Source: an uncultured Mollicutes bacterium (lineage in GTDB: Bacteria > Bacillota_I > Bacilli_A > Acholeplasmatales > Anaeroplasmataceae). Taken from it: a stretch of 57,104 nt of DNA. Where the stretch lies: the NCBI GenBank assembly GCA_947174785.1, contig CAMWKG010000009.1, positions 1 through 57,104 of the forward strand. The letters are read 5' to 3'. Below the pieces are notes generated by a model that saw nothing but the letters and a program-made list of their open reading frames with translations, was not told where the DNA came from and did not search any database. The position numbers and the translations under genes were made by a program. Position 1 is the first letter of the stretch. Each line of letters opens with the position of its first letter. Shown in pieces: positions 16,592 to 25,070 of the stretch.

Positions 16592-17466
16592 AGGGAAGTT
16601 TAGTGGCACTTGTCACACCATTTTCAGAAGATGGTAAAGTCAATTTTTCCAAGCTGAAGGAACTTTTAGAGTATCATCTAAAAAATCAGACAGATGGTAT
16701 TGTTGTTTTAGGAACAACAGCAGAGGCAACAACGCTTTCTTTAGAAGAACAAGTAGAAATCATCAAGCTGAGTGTAAAGACAGTAAATAAAAGAGTGCCT
16801 ATTATTGTTGGGGCAGGGTCAAATGATACTGCTAAAGCTATAGAAAAAGCAAAGCTCTTTTCTACCTTAGGAGTAGATTATTTACTTGTGATTACACCTT
16901 ACTATAATAAAACAAATGAAAAAGGCTTAGTTCATCATTTTGAAAGTATTGCTGAAGCTTCTAGTGTACCTATTATTTTATATAATGTACCTTCAAGAAC
17001 TGGGATGTCTATTAGCTTATCAGTTGTTGAACAGCTTTCTAAGCACAAGAATATTTGTGGCATAAAGGAAGCCTCTGGAAATATAAGCTATGCTGTGGGA
17101 GTTTCTAGATTCTTAACTAAAGATTTTGTAATGCTATCAGGAAACGATGATATTATAGTACCAATGATGTCTATAGGTGCTACAGGTGTGATTTCTGTTT
17201 TAGCCAATATTTGTCCTAGACAAACTCATAGGTTATGTGAATTATGTCTAAATGAAAATTATAAAGAAGCAGGAAAGCTTCAAGGAAGGCTTCTACCTAT
17301 TTCAAATTCTTTATTCTTTGAAACAAATCCTATTCCTGTGAAAGCAGCTATGAATTATTTGGGCTTTGCTGTTGGAAACTATAGAATGCCATTATATCCT
17401 ATGGAGGATGAACTATTTAAAAAAATGGTCCGCATTTTAGAAGAGAATAAGGAGCTGATTGAGTAA
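16585..17466 (+). CDS. dapA: 4-hydroxy-tetrahydrodipicolinate synthase
   Basis: A 293-residue TIM-barrel aldolase that condenses pyruvate with aspartate semialdehyde. The Schiff-base Lys161 lies in GIKEASGN, Thr44-Thr45 in GTTAEATT, and Tyr133 in YNVPSRTG, all at standard positions. The start is ATG 16585 (MLKGSLVALV), 8 bp after AAGGAG; a GTG three codons earlier overlaps that site. The stop shares one base with the dapB start (TAATG). Confidence 0.97.
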   Translation: MLKGSLVALVTPFSEDGKVNFSKLKELLEYHLKNQTDGIVVLGTTAEATTLSLEEQVEIIKLSVKTVNKRVPIIVGAGSNDTAKAIEKAKLFSTLGVDYLLVITPYYNKTNEKGLVHHFESIAEASSVPIILYNVPSRTGMSISLSVVEQLSKHKNICGIKEASGNISYAVGVSRFLTKDFVMLSGNDDIIVPMMSIGATGVISVLANICPRQTHRLCELCLNENYKEAGKLQGRLLPISNSLFFETNPIPVKAAMNYLGFAVGNYRMPLYPMEDELFKKMVRILEENKELIE

Positions 17467-18185
17467 TGAAGGTATGTGTTGTGGGTTATGGCGCAATGGG
17501 ACATATTGTTTGTGAGCTTTTAGAAAATGAGCTTGCCTATCCTGTTGGCTTAGAATGTGAATATAAAAAATTAGAGGAAACAGATAAGAATTTTGATTGC
17601 ATCATTGATTTTTCTAATCCGGCAAATTTGGATATGATTTTTGATTTTGCAAAAAGGTATAAGAAGCCAGTCGTTTTTGCAACTACAGGGTATACAGAAA
17701 ATGAAGTTTTAAAAATTAAAGATTTATCTAAGCATGTTCCTGTTTTGCAAAGTGCAAACTTTTCTTTAGGAGTGATTTTACTCAATCGTCTTGTAAAAGA
17801 AATCACACCAATATTAAAGGATAGCTTTGATATAGAAATTATGGAAGCACATCATCATCATAAGGTGGATAGTCCAAGTGGCACCGCAAAAATGCTTCTT
17901 AATACTGCTGTAGAGGCAACAGGCTTTATACCCAATTATGAGCGCTTAGGATATAGTCCTCGTAAGCCAAATGAAATAGGGGTGCATTCCATAAGAGGTG
18001 GATCCATCGTTGGAGAACACGAGGTGCTATATTGTGGAGAGGATGAAATCATAGCTTTAAAGCATAGTGCCCACTCCAAAAAGATTTTTGCGGTTGGAGC
18101 AATTAAGGCTGCCCATTTCCTTGTAGAACAGCCTGTAGGGTATTATGATATGGAGGATGTTTTATTTGGAGGAACCAAACAGTGA
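17466..18185 (+). CDS. dapB: 4-hydroxy-tetrahydrodipicolinate reductase
   Basis: The 239-residue protein reduces the DapA product with NAD(P)H. Seen are the dinucleotide-binding GYGAMGHIV at the N-terminus, DFSNP, FATTGY, and the active-site [16 protein letters not shown] with the conserved His pair and Lys. It is slightly short for the family (usually 245-270), with a shortened N-terminal Rossmann part as in several Bacillota. It overlaps dapA by 1 nt and dapH by 4 nt. Confidence 0.96.
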   Translation: MKVCVVGYGAMGHIVCELLENELAYPVGLECEYKKLEETDKNFDCIIDFSNPANLDMIFDFAKRYKKPVVFATTGYTENEVLKIKDLSKHVPVLQSANFSLGVILLNRLVKEITPILKDSFDIEIMEAHHHHKVDSPSGTAKMLLNTAVEATGFIPNYERLGYSPRKPNEIGVHSIRGGSIVGEHEVLYCGEDEIIALKHSAHSKKIFAVGAIKAAHFLVEQPVGYYDMEDVLFGGTKQ

Positions 18186-18883
18186 ATGCAGAAGAAATCA
18201 TCAGCCTTATTCATTCCTCACCTAAAAAAACACCTGTAAAATGCTATTTAAAAAGTAAGGTAGAACTAGACTTTAATGAATTTGAGATAAATTTTTTTGG
18301 AATGCCTAATCTTTACATCCTATTTGGAGAATATAGTAGTATTAAGGAGTTTATAAAGAAGAATAAAGAATTTATTATAGATGCAGTTTTTGAAGGAGAT
18401 ACCCACAATTCTGCAATTCCTCTTTTAGATATAAGAAAATGTAATGCTCGTATAGAACCAGGGGCTATTATTAGAGATATGGTTGAAATTCATGATCATG
18501 CTGTAATTATGATGGGAGCCATTTTGAATATTGGTGCTGTAGTTGGTGAAAATACGATGATTGATATGGGAGCTGTTCTAGGAGGAAGAGCCACTGTTGG
18601 GAAAAACTGTCATATAGGGGCAGGAGCTGTTTTGGCAGGTGTTGTTGAGCCTCTTTCCAGTCAGCCTGTAGTTGTAGAGGATGATGTACTCATTGGTGCG
18701 AATGCAGTAGTCATTGAGGGCGTAAGAGTAGGTAAAGGCGCTGTTGTAGCTGCTGGATCTGTAGTCATAGCAGATGTTGCTCCCAATACAGTAGTTGGAG
18801 GAGTTCCAGCAAAATTTTTAAAGGTTAAGGATGAAAAGACTATAACAAAAACAGCTTTAATTGAAAGCCTGAGGTCTTTGTAA
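18182..18883 (+). CDS. dapH: Tetrahydrodipicolinate N-acetyltransferase
   Basis: A 233-residue acyltransferase with a left-handed beta-helix built of hexapeptide repeats (about 100-205). Typical segments are [34 protein letters not shown] and [11 protein letters not shown], matching the DapH/YkuQ acetyl type rather than the succinyl-type DapD. It starts with GTG at 18182 inside the dapB stop (GTGA); GGAGG lies upstream, and no in-frame ATG is near. Its presence, with dapL, defines the acetylase branch of the DAP pathway. An 87-bp gap follows, with no convincing terminator. Confidence 0.94.
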   Translation: MNAEEIISLIHSSPKKTPVKCYLKSKVELDFNEFEINFFGMPNLYILFGEYSSIKEFIKKNKEFIIDAVFEGDTHNSAIPLLDIRKCNARIEPGAIIRDMVEIHDHAVIMMGAILNIGAVVGENTMIDMGAVLGGRATVGKNCHIGAGAVLAGVVEPLSSQPVVVEDDVLIGANAVVIEGVRVGKGAVVAAGSVVIADVAPNTVVGGVPAKFLKVKDEKTITKTALIESLRSL

Positions 18884-18970
18884 TATACAAAAATAAAAGT
18901 ACTGCATTAAATAATACTGGACGGCTAGTTTTTAGCGGTTGTATTTTGATAAAATGAAGGAGTAGTAAAG

Positions 18971-19981
18971 ATGAAAAAATATAGAGTAGGCATTTTAGGT
19001 GCTACAGGTGCTGTAGGTAGAGAAATGCTTAAAATCTTAGAAGAATATGATTTTCCTTTAGCTGAGCTAAGGCTTCTTGCAAGTAAGCGTAGCGTTGGAA
19101 AAACGATAGAGTTTAAAGGGGAAAACTATAGTATAGAGGAGGCAACCAAGACATCCTTTAAAGGATTAGACTTTGTGTTAGGTGCTGCATCTAATGAGAT
19201 AGCCAAAGCCTTTAGTGAGGATATTGTCCAATCAGGTGCTATCTTTATTGATAATTCCAGTGCCTTTCGAATGAAGGATACTGTACCTTTAGTGGTACCT
19301 GAAATTAATGGTGAGGATGTTTTTTCTAATCAAGGAATCATTGCAAATCCGAACTGCTCCACCATCATTGCACTTATGGCAATCCAGGCGATTCATAAAC
19401 TATCTTTAATAGAATCTATGGTGGTATCTACTTATCAGGCGACAAGTGGTGCAGGTGCTCAAGGTCCAATAGAATTAAGAAATCAGATGGAAGCTATTTG
19501 CAAAAATGAATCCATTGAGCCTTTCGTTTTTCAGCACCAAATTGTAGAAAATGTGATTCCGCATATTGGATCATTCTTAGAGAATGGCTATACAACTGAG
19601 GAAATGAAGATGCAAAATGAAGGAAGAAAAATCCTACATCATCCTACGTTAAAGGTATCCTGTACCTGTGTACGTGTTCCTGTTGTAAGATCTCACTCCA
19701 TATCTATTGATTTAGTGACAGAAAAGCATTTAGATTTAAATGTGGTAAAAGAAGCAATTTCCAAGGAAAAGGGCTGTAGATTATATGACGGTCCTATGGA
19801 AAATGTATATCCGATGCCTATTGTTACTTCCAATCAGGATTTGGTTTATGTAGGAAGAATTAGAAAGAGTTTAATCCATGAAAATGGAATAAGCCTATGG
19901 TGTTCTGGAGATCAGATAAGAAAAGGTGCAGCCACAAATGCTGTCCAAATTATGATGAAGCTTATAGGGCTTGAAATTTAG
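18971..19981 (+). CDS. asd: Aspartate-semialdehyde dehydrogenase
   Basis: This 336-residue enzyme makes aspartate semialdehyde, the branch point to lysine, threonine and methionine. It shows GATGAVGREM (NADP binding), the nucleophile Cys in ANPNCSTI (about residue 129), YQATSGAGAQG, and the catalytic His in RSHSISIDL. GAAGGAG precedes the ATG. lysC begins 11 bp after its stop. Inclusion of asd and lysC in the riboswitch operon means lysine controls the entry steps as well. Confidence 0.97.
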   Translation: MKKYRVGILGATGAVGREMLKILEEYDFPLAELRLLASKRSVGKTIEFKGENYSIEEATKTSFKGLDFVLGAASNEIAKAFSEDIVQSGAIFIDNSSAFRMKDTVPLVVPEINGEDVFSNQGIIANPNCSTIIALMAIQAIHKLSLIESMVVSTYQATSGAGAQGPIELRNQMEAICKNESIEPFVFQHQIVENVIPHIGSFLENGYTTEEMKMQNEGRKILHHPTLKVSCTCVRVPVVRSHSISIDLVTEKHLDLNVVKEAISKEKGCRLYDGPMENVYPMPIVTSNQDLVYVGRIRKSLIHENGISLWCSGDQIRKGAATNAVQIMMKLIGLEI

Positions 19982-19991
19982 GAGGGAGTAT

Positions 19992-21296
19992 ATGTTAGTA
20001 GTGACTAAATTTGGGGGTTCATCATTATCATGTGCTACCCAGTTTGCTAAAGTAAAAAAAATTGTAGAATCTGATGCAAAAAGAAAAATTGTTGTAGTAT
20101 CAGCATTAGGTAAAAGAGATTCATCTGATACAAAGATTACAGATTTACTCTATATCCTTCATGCACATTTAAAATATGGTGTGCCATACGAAGATATTTG
20201 GGAAATGTTAAAGACACGTTTTCTAACAATTAAAGAAGAATTAGGATTGCATCATGCTATTGAAGAGGATTTAGAATCCTTAAAAAAGGAATTAAATAAG
20301 ACCATATCTGAGGATTATTTAGTTTCACGTGGTGAGTATTTGACAGCTAAGCTTATGAGTAGCTATTTAGGCTATCAGTTTGTTGATGCAAAGGACTTAA
20401 TTTGTTTTAATTATGATGGAAAAATAGACTATAATTTAACAGAAAAAAAAGTTAGATTGGCTTTTTCTGAATATGGAATATTAGTGGTTCCAGGGTTTTA
20501 TGGAGCTTATCCTAATGGAAGTATTAAGCTTTTAAGCAGAGGAGGATCTGATGTTACAGGTTCTATTTTGGCTAAATGCTTAAATGTTTCTTTATATGAG
20601 AATTGGACGGATGTTCCAGGAATTTTGGCAGCAGACCCAAGAATCATTGACCATCCAAAGGCAATCAAAGAAATTACCTATGAGGAGTTAAGGGAGCTTT
20701 CCTATATGGGAGCAAATGTTTTACATGAAGAAACAGTCTTTCCTGTACAAAGCTTAAATATTCCAATTAATCTTAAAAATACAAATGATCCTGATAATCC
20801 AGGAACTCTTATTAAGAATGTTTGTGATGATACATCAGAAATTATTACTGGTCTTGCAGGGAAGAAGGAGTTTGTATCCTTTAACATAACCAAAGACCAT
20901 ATGTCTAATGAGGTTGGTTTTTTAAGAAAGGCTTTGACTATTTTTGAAAAATATCATGTATCTGTAGATCATATACCTTCTGGTATAGATACATTTTCTG
21001 TTATAGTTTCTGCCACAAATATCGAAAAATGTCAGTATGAAATTATTACGGATTTGAAAGCTGAGCTTGGTGCTGAGGTTAGCCTTGATTCTGACATTGC
21101 TTTAGTTGCAGTAGTTGGAAGAAATATGGCTAGAAGAAGTGGTATCTGTGGATCTATTTTTGAAACATTAGGAAAAGAGAATATCAGTGTTAAGCTTTTG
21201 GCTCAAGGGCCATCTGAATTGAATATCATCATTGGTGTTTCTCAAAAGGATTATGAAGGAACTTTAAAATCCTTATATAAAAATTTAATTGCTTAA
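19992..21296 (+). CDS. lysC: Aspartate kinase
   Basis: The 434-residue aspartokinase has KFGGSSLS at the N-terminus, VVVSALGKR, SRGEYLTAKL, the catalytic LLSRGGSDVTGS loop and DVPGILAADPR, followed by two ACT domains (about residues 295-434). These ACT domains probably give feedback control by lysine. The start is ATG 19992 (MLVVTKFGG), because AGGAGG lies 6 bp upstream; an earlier in-frame start lies inside asd without a binding site. Confidence 0.96.
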   Translation: MLVVTKFGGSSLSCATQFAKVKKIVESDAKRKIVVVSALGKRDSSDTKITDLLYILHAHLKYGVPYEDIWEMLKTRFLTIKEELGLHHAIEEDLESLKKELNKTISEDYLVSRGEYLTAKLMSSYLGYQFVDAKDLICFNYDGKIDYNLTEKKVRLAFSEYGILVVPGFYGAYPNGSIKLLSRGGSDVTGSILAKCLNVSLYENWTDVPGILAADPRIIDHPKAIKEITYEELRELSYMGANVLHEETVFPVQSLNIPINLKNTNDPDNPGTLIKNVCDDTSEIITGLAGKKEFVSFNITKDHMSNEVGFLRKALTIFEKYHVSVDHIPSGIDTFSVIVSATNIEKCQYEIITDLKAELGAEVSLDSDIALVAVVGRNMARRSGICGSIFETLGKENISVKLLAQGPSELNIIIGVSQKDYEGTLKSLYKNLIA

Positions 21297-21302
21297 AAAA
21301 TT

Positions 21303-22382
21303 ATGAGTGTAAAAGAATTTAGAATGAATTTACATACTATTCCAGAAATTGGAAAGTGTGAACTTAAAACAAAAGAATATATATTAAATCAGCTAAGGAG
21401 TCTCTCCTGCAAAATCTATGAACCTACTCCAACTGGACTTGTTGCTTACTTTAATGCACATAGAGATAAGACAATATGCTTTCGTGCAGATATGGATGGA
21501 TTGAAGATAACTGAAAAGACAGATTTGCCTTTTTCATCTATTCATCCTGGGTATATGCATGCTTGTGGACATGATGGACATATGGCTATGCTTTTAGAAT
21601 TTGCATTATGGGCAGATCAGCATATGCCAGAGTTAAAATACAATGTTGTATGCTTGTTTCAGCCTTCTGAGGAAGAACATGCAGGAGCACTGGATATCCT
21701 AAATAGTGGGATTTTAGATCAGCTTCAGGTTGAGGAAATCTATGGAATTCATATATGGCCACAGTTGAAGAAGAATCAATTATTTACTATGACAGGTGGT
21801 TTACTTGCCTCATCAAGTGAACTGAATATAGAGTTTTTAGGAAAAGGTGTTCATGCTGCAAATCGTAGCAAAGGAATTGATGCCTTAAAAATTGCTAGTT
21901 CCTTTTTATTGGAGTGTTATCAAGAATTTGATAAGATTAAAGGAAAACATTTACTATCCTTTGGTACAATGCATTCAGGTTCTGCAAGGAATATCGTCAG
22001 TGATTATGCAAAGCTAGAGGCAACCATTAGAAATTTTGAGGATAATGTATTTTTAGAAATGAAGGAGATTCTTTATAAACTAAAACAAAAATACGAAAAG
22101 GAAACAAATATTCGTATTCAAATCACTATAGATGATTTATATAAAAGTGTTATGAATGATTTTTCTTTAATTTCTAAATATAAAGATTTGTTACAGGTTG
22201 AACTTTTAGTAAGTCCATTTATGCAAGCAGAGGATTTTGGCTGTTACACAAGAAAATATAAAAGTATGTTTATGCTGTTAGGTTCAGGAGATAAGCATTT
22301 ACTCCATACCGATACTTTTGATTTTGATATGGATATTTTAGCTACTGGCGTAGAAGCATATAAAACCATTGCAACAAATTAA
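21303..22382 (+). CDS. dapL: N-acetyldiaminopimelate deacetylase (M20 family)
   Basis: The 359-residue M20-type amidohydrolase carries RADMDGLKI and HACGHDGHMAML metal-binding motifs, EEEHAGA and a C-terminal LLHTDTFDFD, like the YkuR/DapL enzyme that removes the acetyl group from N-acetyl-LL-diaminopimelate. Context fixes the function: it follows lysC by 6 bp and completes the dapH branch. No Shine-Dalgarno sequence is visible before ATG 21303 (the 25 bp upstream are only A, T and one GC pair), so translation probably depends on ribosomes finishing lysC. The aminotransferase step of this branch is not in the operon. Confidence 0.88.
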   Translation: MSVKEFRMNLHTIPEIGKCELKTKEYILNQLRSLSCKIYEPTPTGLVAYFNAHRDKTICFRADMDGLKITEKTDLPFSSIHPGYMHACGHDGHMAMLLEFALWADQHMPELKYNVVCLFQPSEEEHAGALDILNSGILDQLQVEEIYGIHIWPQLKKNQLFTMTGGLLASSSELNIEFLGKGVHAANRSKGIDALKIASSFLLECYQEFDKIKGKHLLSFGTMHSGSARNIVSDYAKLEATIRNFEDNVFLEMKEILYKLKQKYEKETNIRIQITIDDLYKSVMNDFSLISKYKDLLQVELLVSPFMQAEDFGCYTRKYKSMFMLLGSGDKHLLHTDTFDFDMDILATGVEAYKTIATN

Positions 22383-22385
22383 GAG

Positions 22386-22413
22386 GAGGATACTTTCAAA
22401 GTGTCCTTTTTTT
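22386..22413 (+). terminator. Intrinsic terminator of the lysine operon
   Basis: Stem AGGATACTTT with AAAGTGTCCT (one mismatch, minimal loop) followed by seven or more T. Confidence 0.75.
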
Positions 22414-22436
22414 ATTGAACTATTTATTTCAATCTC

Positions 22437-22465
22437 TTTTTAAATCATTCAATTTGTGATATACT
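22437..22465 (+). promoter_or_regulatory. Extended -10 promoter of the GH28 gene
   Basis: The -10 is TATACT (22460-22465) with an upstream TG (TGATATACT); the -35 region TTTTTA (22437-22442) is poor. The ribosome site GAGGT at 22472-22476 lies just after the predicted start site. Confidence 0.5.
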
Positions 22466-22485
22466 ACTATAGAGGTATAGCACAA

Positions 22486-23997
22486 ATGAAAGTATTATCG
22501 ACCACTTCTAGAACCATAACTTTAGAATTGAATAATAGTGAGCCATATTATGCTTTAGAAGAATTTGAGATATATGTGAACTCTCTTTTTTTAAAAAAAG
22601 AAAAAATAAATGTTTTTACCATTTATGACTTAGAACCCAATACGACTTATACAATTTCTGTATGTGATGAAAGAGTAAAGGTAACTACTAAAGAAGAGAG
22701 CTTATGTCTAAACATAAAAGAGTTTAATGCTATTGGTGATGGTATCGCAGATGACACAGTAAAAATCCAGGCAGCTATTGCTTGCTGTCCTAAGAATGGT
22801 TGTGTTTATATTCCTAAAGGCACATATTTGATTAGTTGTTTATTCTTAAAATCAGATATGCTTCTTTACCTTGAAGAAGGTGCTAAAATCATCAGCAAAT
22901 ATGATAGAATGGAATATCCAATATTGCCAGAGGAGGAAAATGGTTTTTCTTTTGGAACCTGGGAAGGAAGCATGGTTGCAGGCTTTGCATCTAGTATTAC
23001 AGCTATGAGTTGTGTTAATCTTTCTATTGCAGGTCAAGGTGAAATTGATGAACAGGCATCCTTGGGAGATTGGTATCATAATCATAGAGAAAAGAAAATA
23101 GCTTGGCGAGGCTTTGGAATGTATTTTAAGGATTGCCTGAATCTTGAGGTCATTGGAATTCATATTCACGATACCCCTGCTTGGAATGTTCATCCATTTT
23201 TTTCAAGGCATTTGAAATTTTTGAATATGCGAATAGAAAATCCTGTTTCTATGCCAACGACTGATGGACTAGATCCAGATTGTTGTGAGGATTGCTTGAT
23301 TGCTGGCTGCTATTTTAGTGTTGGGGATGATTGCATTGCAATTAAATCGGGAACCTATGAGCTTGCTAAGAAATATAAGCAGCCATCTTCTAATATCACG
23401 ATTAGAAATAATTATATGGCATCTGGACATGGAGGAGTAGTTTTTGGAAGTGAATCCTCTGGAGGTATAGATCACATAACTGTAGAGCAATGTATCTTTA
23501 AAAATACAGATAGAGGCTTAAGAATTAAAACAAGACGTGGAAGAGGTAGAGTTGGTGCTATAGATCATATTGTTTTTAATAATATTTTAATGGATGGAGT
23601 AAAAACTCCATTTGTAATTAATATGTTTTATAATATGGGCTCTCTAGGTGGACATGAAGAATATGTTTGGTCTAAAAAGCCTCAAAAAATAACTGAACTG
23701 ACTCCAATATTAGGACATTTTAGATTTTCCAATATGATATGTAAAAATGTAGGCTATGCCGCTGGAGTATTTTTGGGCTTGCCTGAATCTCCAATTAAAG
23801 GAATAGAATTAGAAAACATTGAATTTCATTATAATCCTGATTGTGAAGAAGGATATCCTGTGATGATAGAACATAACTTCAGACTGAAAAATGCAGGATT
23901 ATATTGCTTAAATGTCGGAAAAATATATACAAAGCATGTCACTTATAATGGTCTTATCGGAAAAAATATAATTATTGAAGAGGAGGATAACCAATGA
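22486..23997 (+). CDS. Glycoside hydrolase family 28 (polygalacturonase-type), intracellular
   Basis: A 503-residue protein with a short fibronectin-III-like N-terminal domain (about 1-70) and a right-handed beta-helix starting at FNAIGDGIADDTVKIQAAI. GH28 catalytic motifs are present in order: TTD at 258-260, GDD at 280-282, GHGG at 314-317 and RIK at 346-348. Such enzymes hydrolyse galacturonide linkages in pectin or rhamnogalacturonan fragments. No signal peptide is seen, so it probably acts on imported oligosaccharides as an exo-enzyme. The start is ATG 22486, since the extended -10 promoter lies over the earlier in-frame codons. It is coupled (ATGA) to an AEC-family carrier. Confidence 0.9.
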   Translation: MKVLSTTSRTITLELNNSEPYYALEEFEIYVNSLFLKKEKINVFTIYDLEPNTTYTISVCDERVKVTTKEESLCLNIKEFNAIGDGIADDTVKIQAAIACCPKNGCVYIPKGTYLISCLFLKSDMLLYLEEGAKIISKYDRMEYPILPEEENGFSFGTWEGSMVAGFASSITAMSCVNLSIAGQGEIDEQASLGDWYHNHREKKIAWRGFGMYFKDCLNLEVIGIHIHDTPAWNVHPFFSRHLKFLNMRIENPVSMPTTDGLDPDCCEDCLIAGCYFSVGDDCIAIKSGTYELAKKYKQPSSNITIRNNYMASGHGGVVFGSESSGGIDHITVEQCIFKNTDRGLRIKTRRGRGRVGAIDHIVFNNILMDGVKTPFVINMFYNMGSLGGHEEYVWSKKPQKITELTPILGHFRFSNMICKNVGYAAGVFLGLPESPIKGIELENIEFHYNPDCEEGYPVMIEHNFRLKNAGLYCLNVGKIYTKHVTYNGLIGKNIIIEEEDNQ

Positions 23998-24980
23998 GAA
24001 ATTTACTATTTACACTGAATGCAATTTTACCAATTATCTTACCTATTTTATTAGGCTATATATTAAAGAGAATTCATTTCTTTAAGGAAGGCTTTTTAGC
24101 AGAAGCGAATAAGCTTGTATTTAAAATATTGATTCCTATCTTATTATTCAGCAATTTGTATCTGGCAGATTTATCAGAAATTAATTGGGCATTTGTAGGA
24201 TTTTCTGCTGCGGCAATATTAGTATTATTTTTGATAGGATTTATAATTGTACTTTTTATTCCTGATAGAAAACAAAAGGGAGTCATTTTACAAGCTAGCT
24301 TTCGATCAAACTATGCGATTATAGGAATTCCCCTTGCCACAATGCTAGGTGGTGCAGAAGCAGGAGCAGAGGCTTCTGTTGTAGCAGCTGTAAGTGTTCC
24401 TTTATTTAATATGCTGGCAGTTATTGCCCTAAGTATTTATGATCATGATGAAAACACTAAAATATCTGTAAAGGATATATTATATAAGATAATTACGAAT
24501 CCGCTAATTCTTGGTGTAGCTGCTGGATTGGTTGTATGTGGTATTAATATGGGTATTCATGCAGCAGGAGGAGATGTAGAACAATTTTTAAATGACTATA
24601 TGGCCTTTATCCCAAGCACAATTAGTAGTTTAGGAAAAATGGCGACTCCACTAGCTTTAATAGTTTTAGGAGGAAGATTCGAGTTTAAGGCTGTTAAGGA
24701 ATTGTGGAAGCAGTTGACACTTTCAGTGACATTGCGTCTAGTTATAACTCCAGCTATTTTCCTTGTGATAGCCTATTTTCTTGGCTTTAAGGGTTCTACC
24801 CAGTTTGCAATTTTAATCTCCTTATTTGCAACACCTATAGCTGTTTCTAGTGTTCCTATGGCAGCTCAAATGGGACAAGATGAGGAGCTTGCAGGTCAGA
24901 TTGTGGTTTGGACAAGTGCATTATCAACATTTAGCTTGTTTGCAATTATAATGATTTGTGCTGCAATAGGTATTTTCTAA
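23994..24980 (+). CDS. AEC-family (auxin efflux carrier type) membrane transporter
   Basis: The 328-residue protein has about ten membrane helices in two inverted five-helix halves, with the family's GYILKRIHFFKEG start, FRSNYAIIGIPLA in helix 4 and a related GGRFEF / ATPIAVSSVPMAAQMG in the second half. Bacterial AEC members move malate, malonate or similar organic acids. It overlaps the GH28 gene by 4 nt, so export or import of an organic acid linked to uronic acid breakdown is possible, but the substrate is not known. A terminator follows. Confidence 0.88.
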   Translation: MRNLLFTLNAILPIILPILLGYILKRIHFFKEGFLAEANKLVFKILIPILLFSNLYLADLSEINWAFVGFSAAAILVLFLIGFIIVLFIPDRKQKGVILQASFRSNYAIIGIPLATMLGGAEAGAEASVVAAVSVPLFNMLAVIALSIYDHDENTKISVKDILYKIITNPLILGVAAGLVVCGINMGIHAAGGDVEQFLNDYMAFIPSTISSLGKMATPLALIVLGGRFEFKAVKELWKQLTLSVTLRLVITPAIFLVIAYFLGFKGSTQFAILISLFATPIAVSSVPMAAQMGQDEELAGQIVVWTSALSTFSLFAIIMICAAIGIF

Positions 24981-25011
24981 ACCAAAAAGACATCTTAAAA
25001 ACAATGAAAAA

Positions 25012-25034
25012 TACCGCTTAAGAGCGGTTTTTTT
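25012..25034 (+). terminator. Intrinsic terminator after the AEC transporter gene
   Basis: ACCGCT and AGCGGT arms around a short TAAG loop are followed by seven T. Confidence 0.8.
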
Positions 25035-25041
25035 GCTTCTT

Positions 25042-25070
25042 AAAAAAAGGAGTTAGATATTCTAACTCCT
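25042..25070 (-). terminator. Intrinsic terminator of the ATP-grasp gene (minus strand)
   Basis: The perfect stem AGGAGTTAGA with TCTAACTCCT lies at 25048-25070, and the A-run at 25042-25048 reads as T on the minus strand. Its upstream arm overlaps the stop codon region of the gene. Confidence 0.8.
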
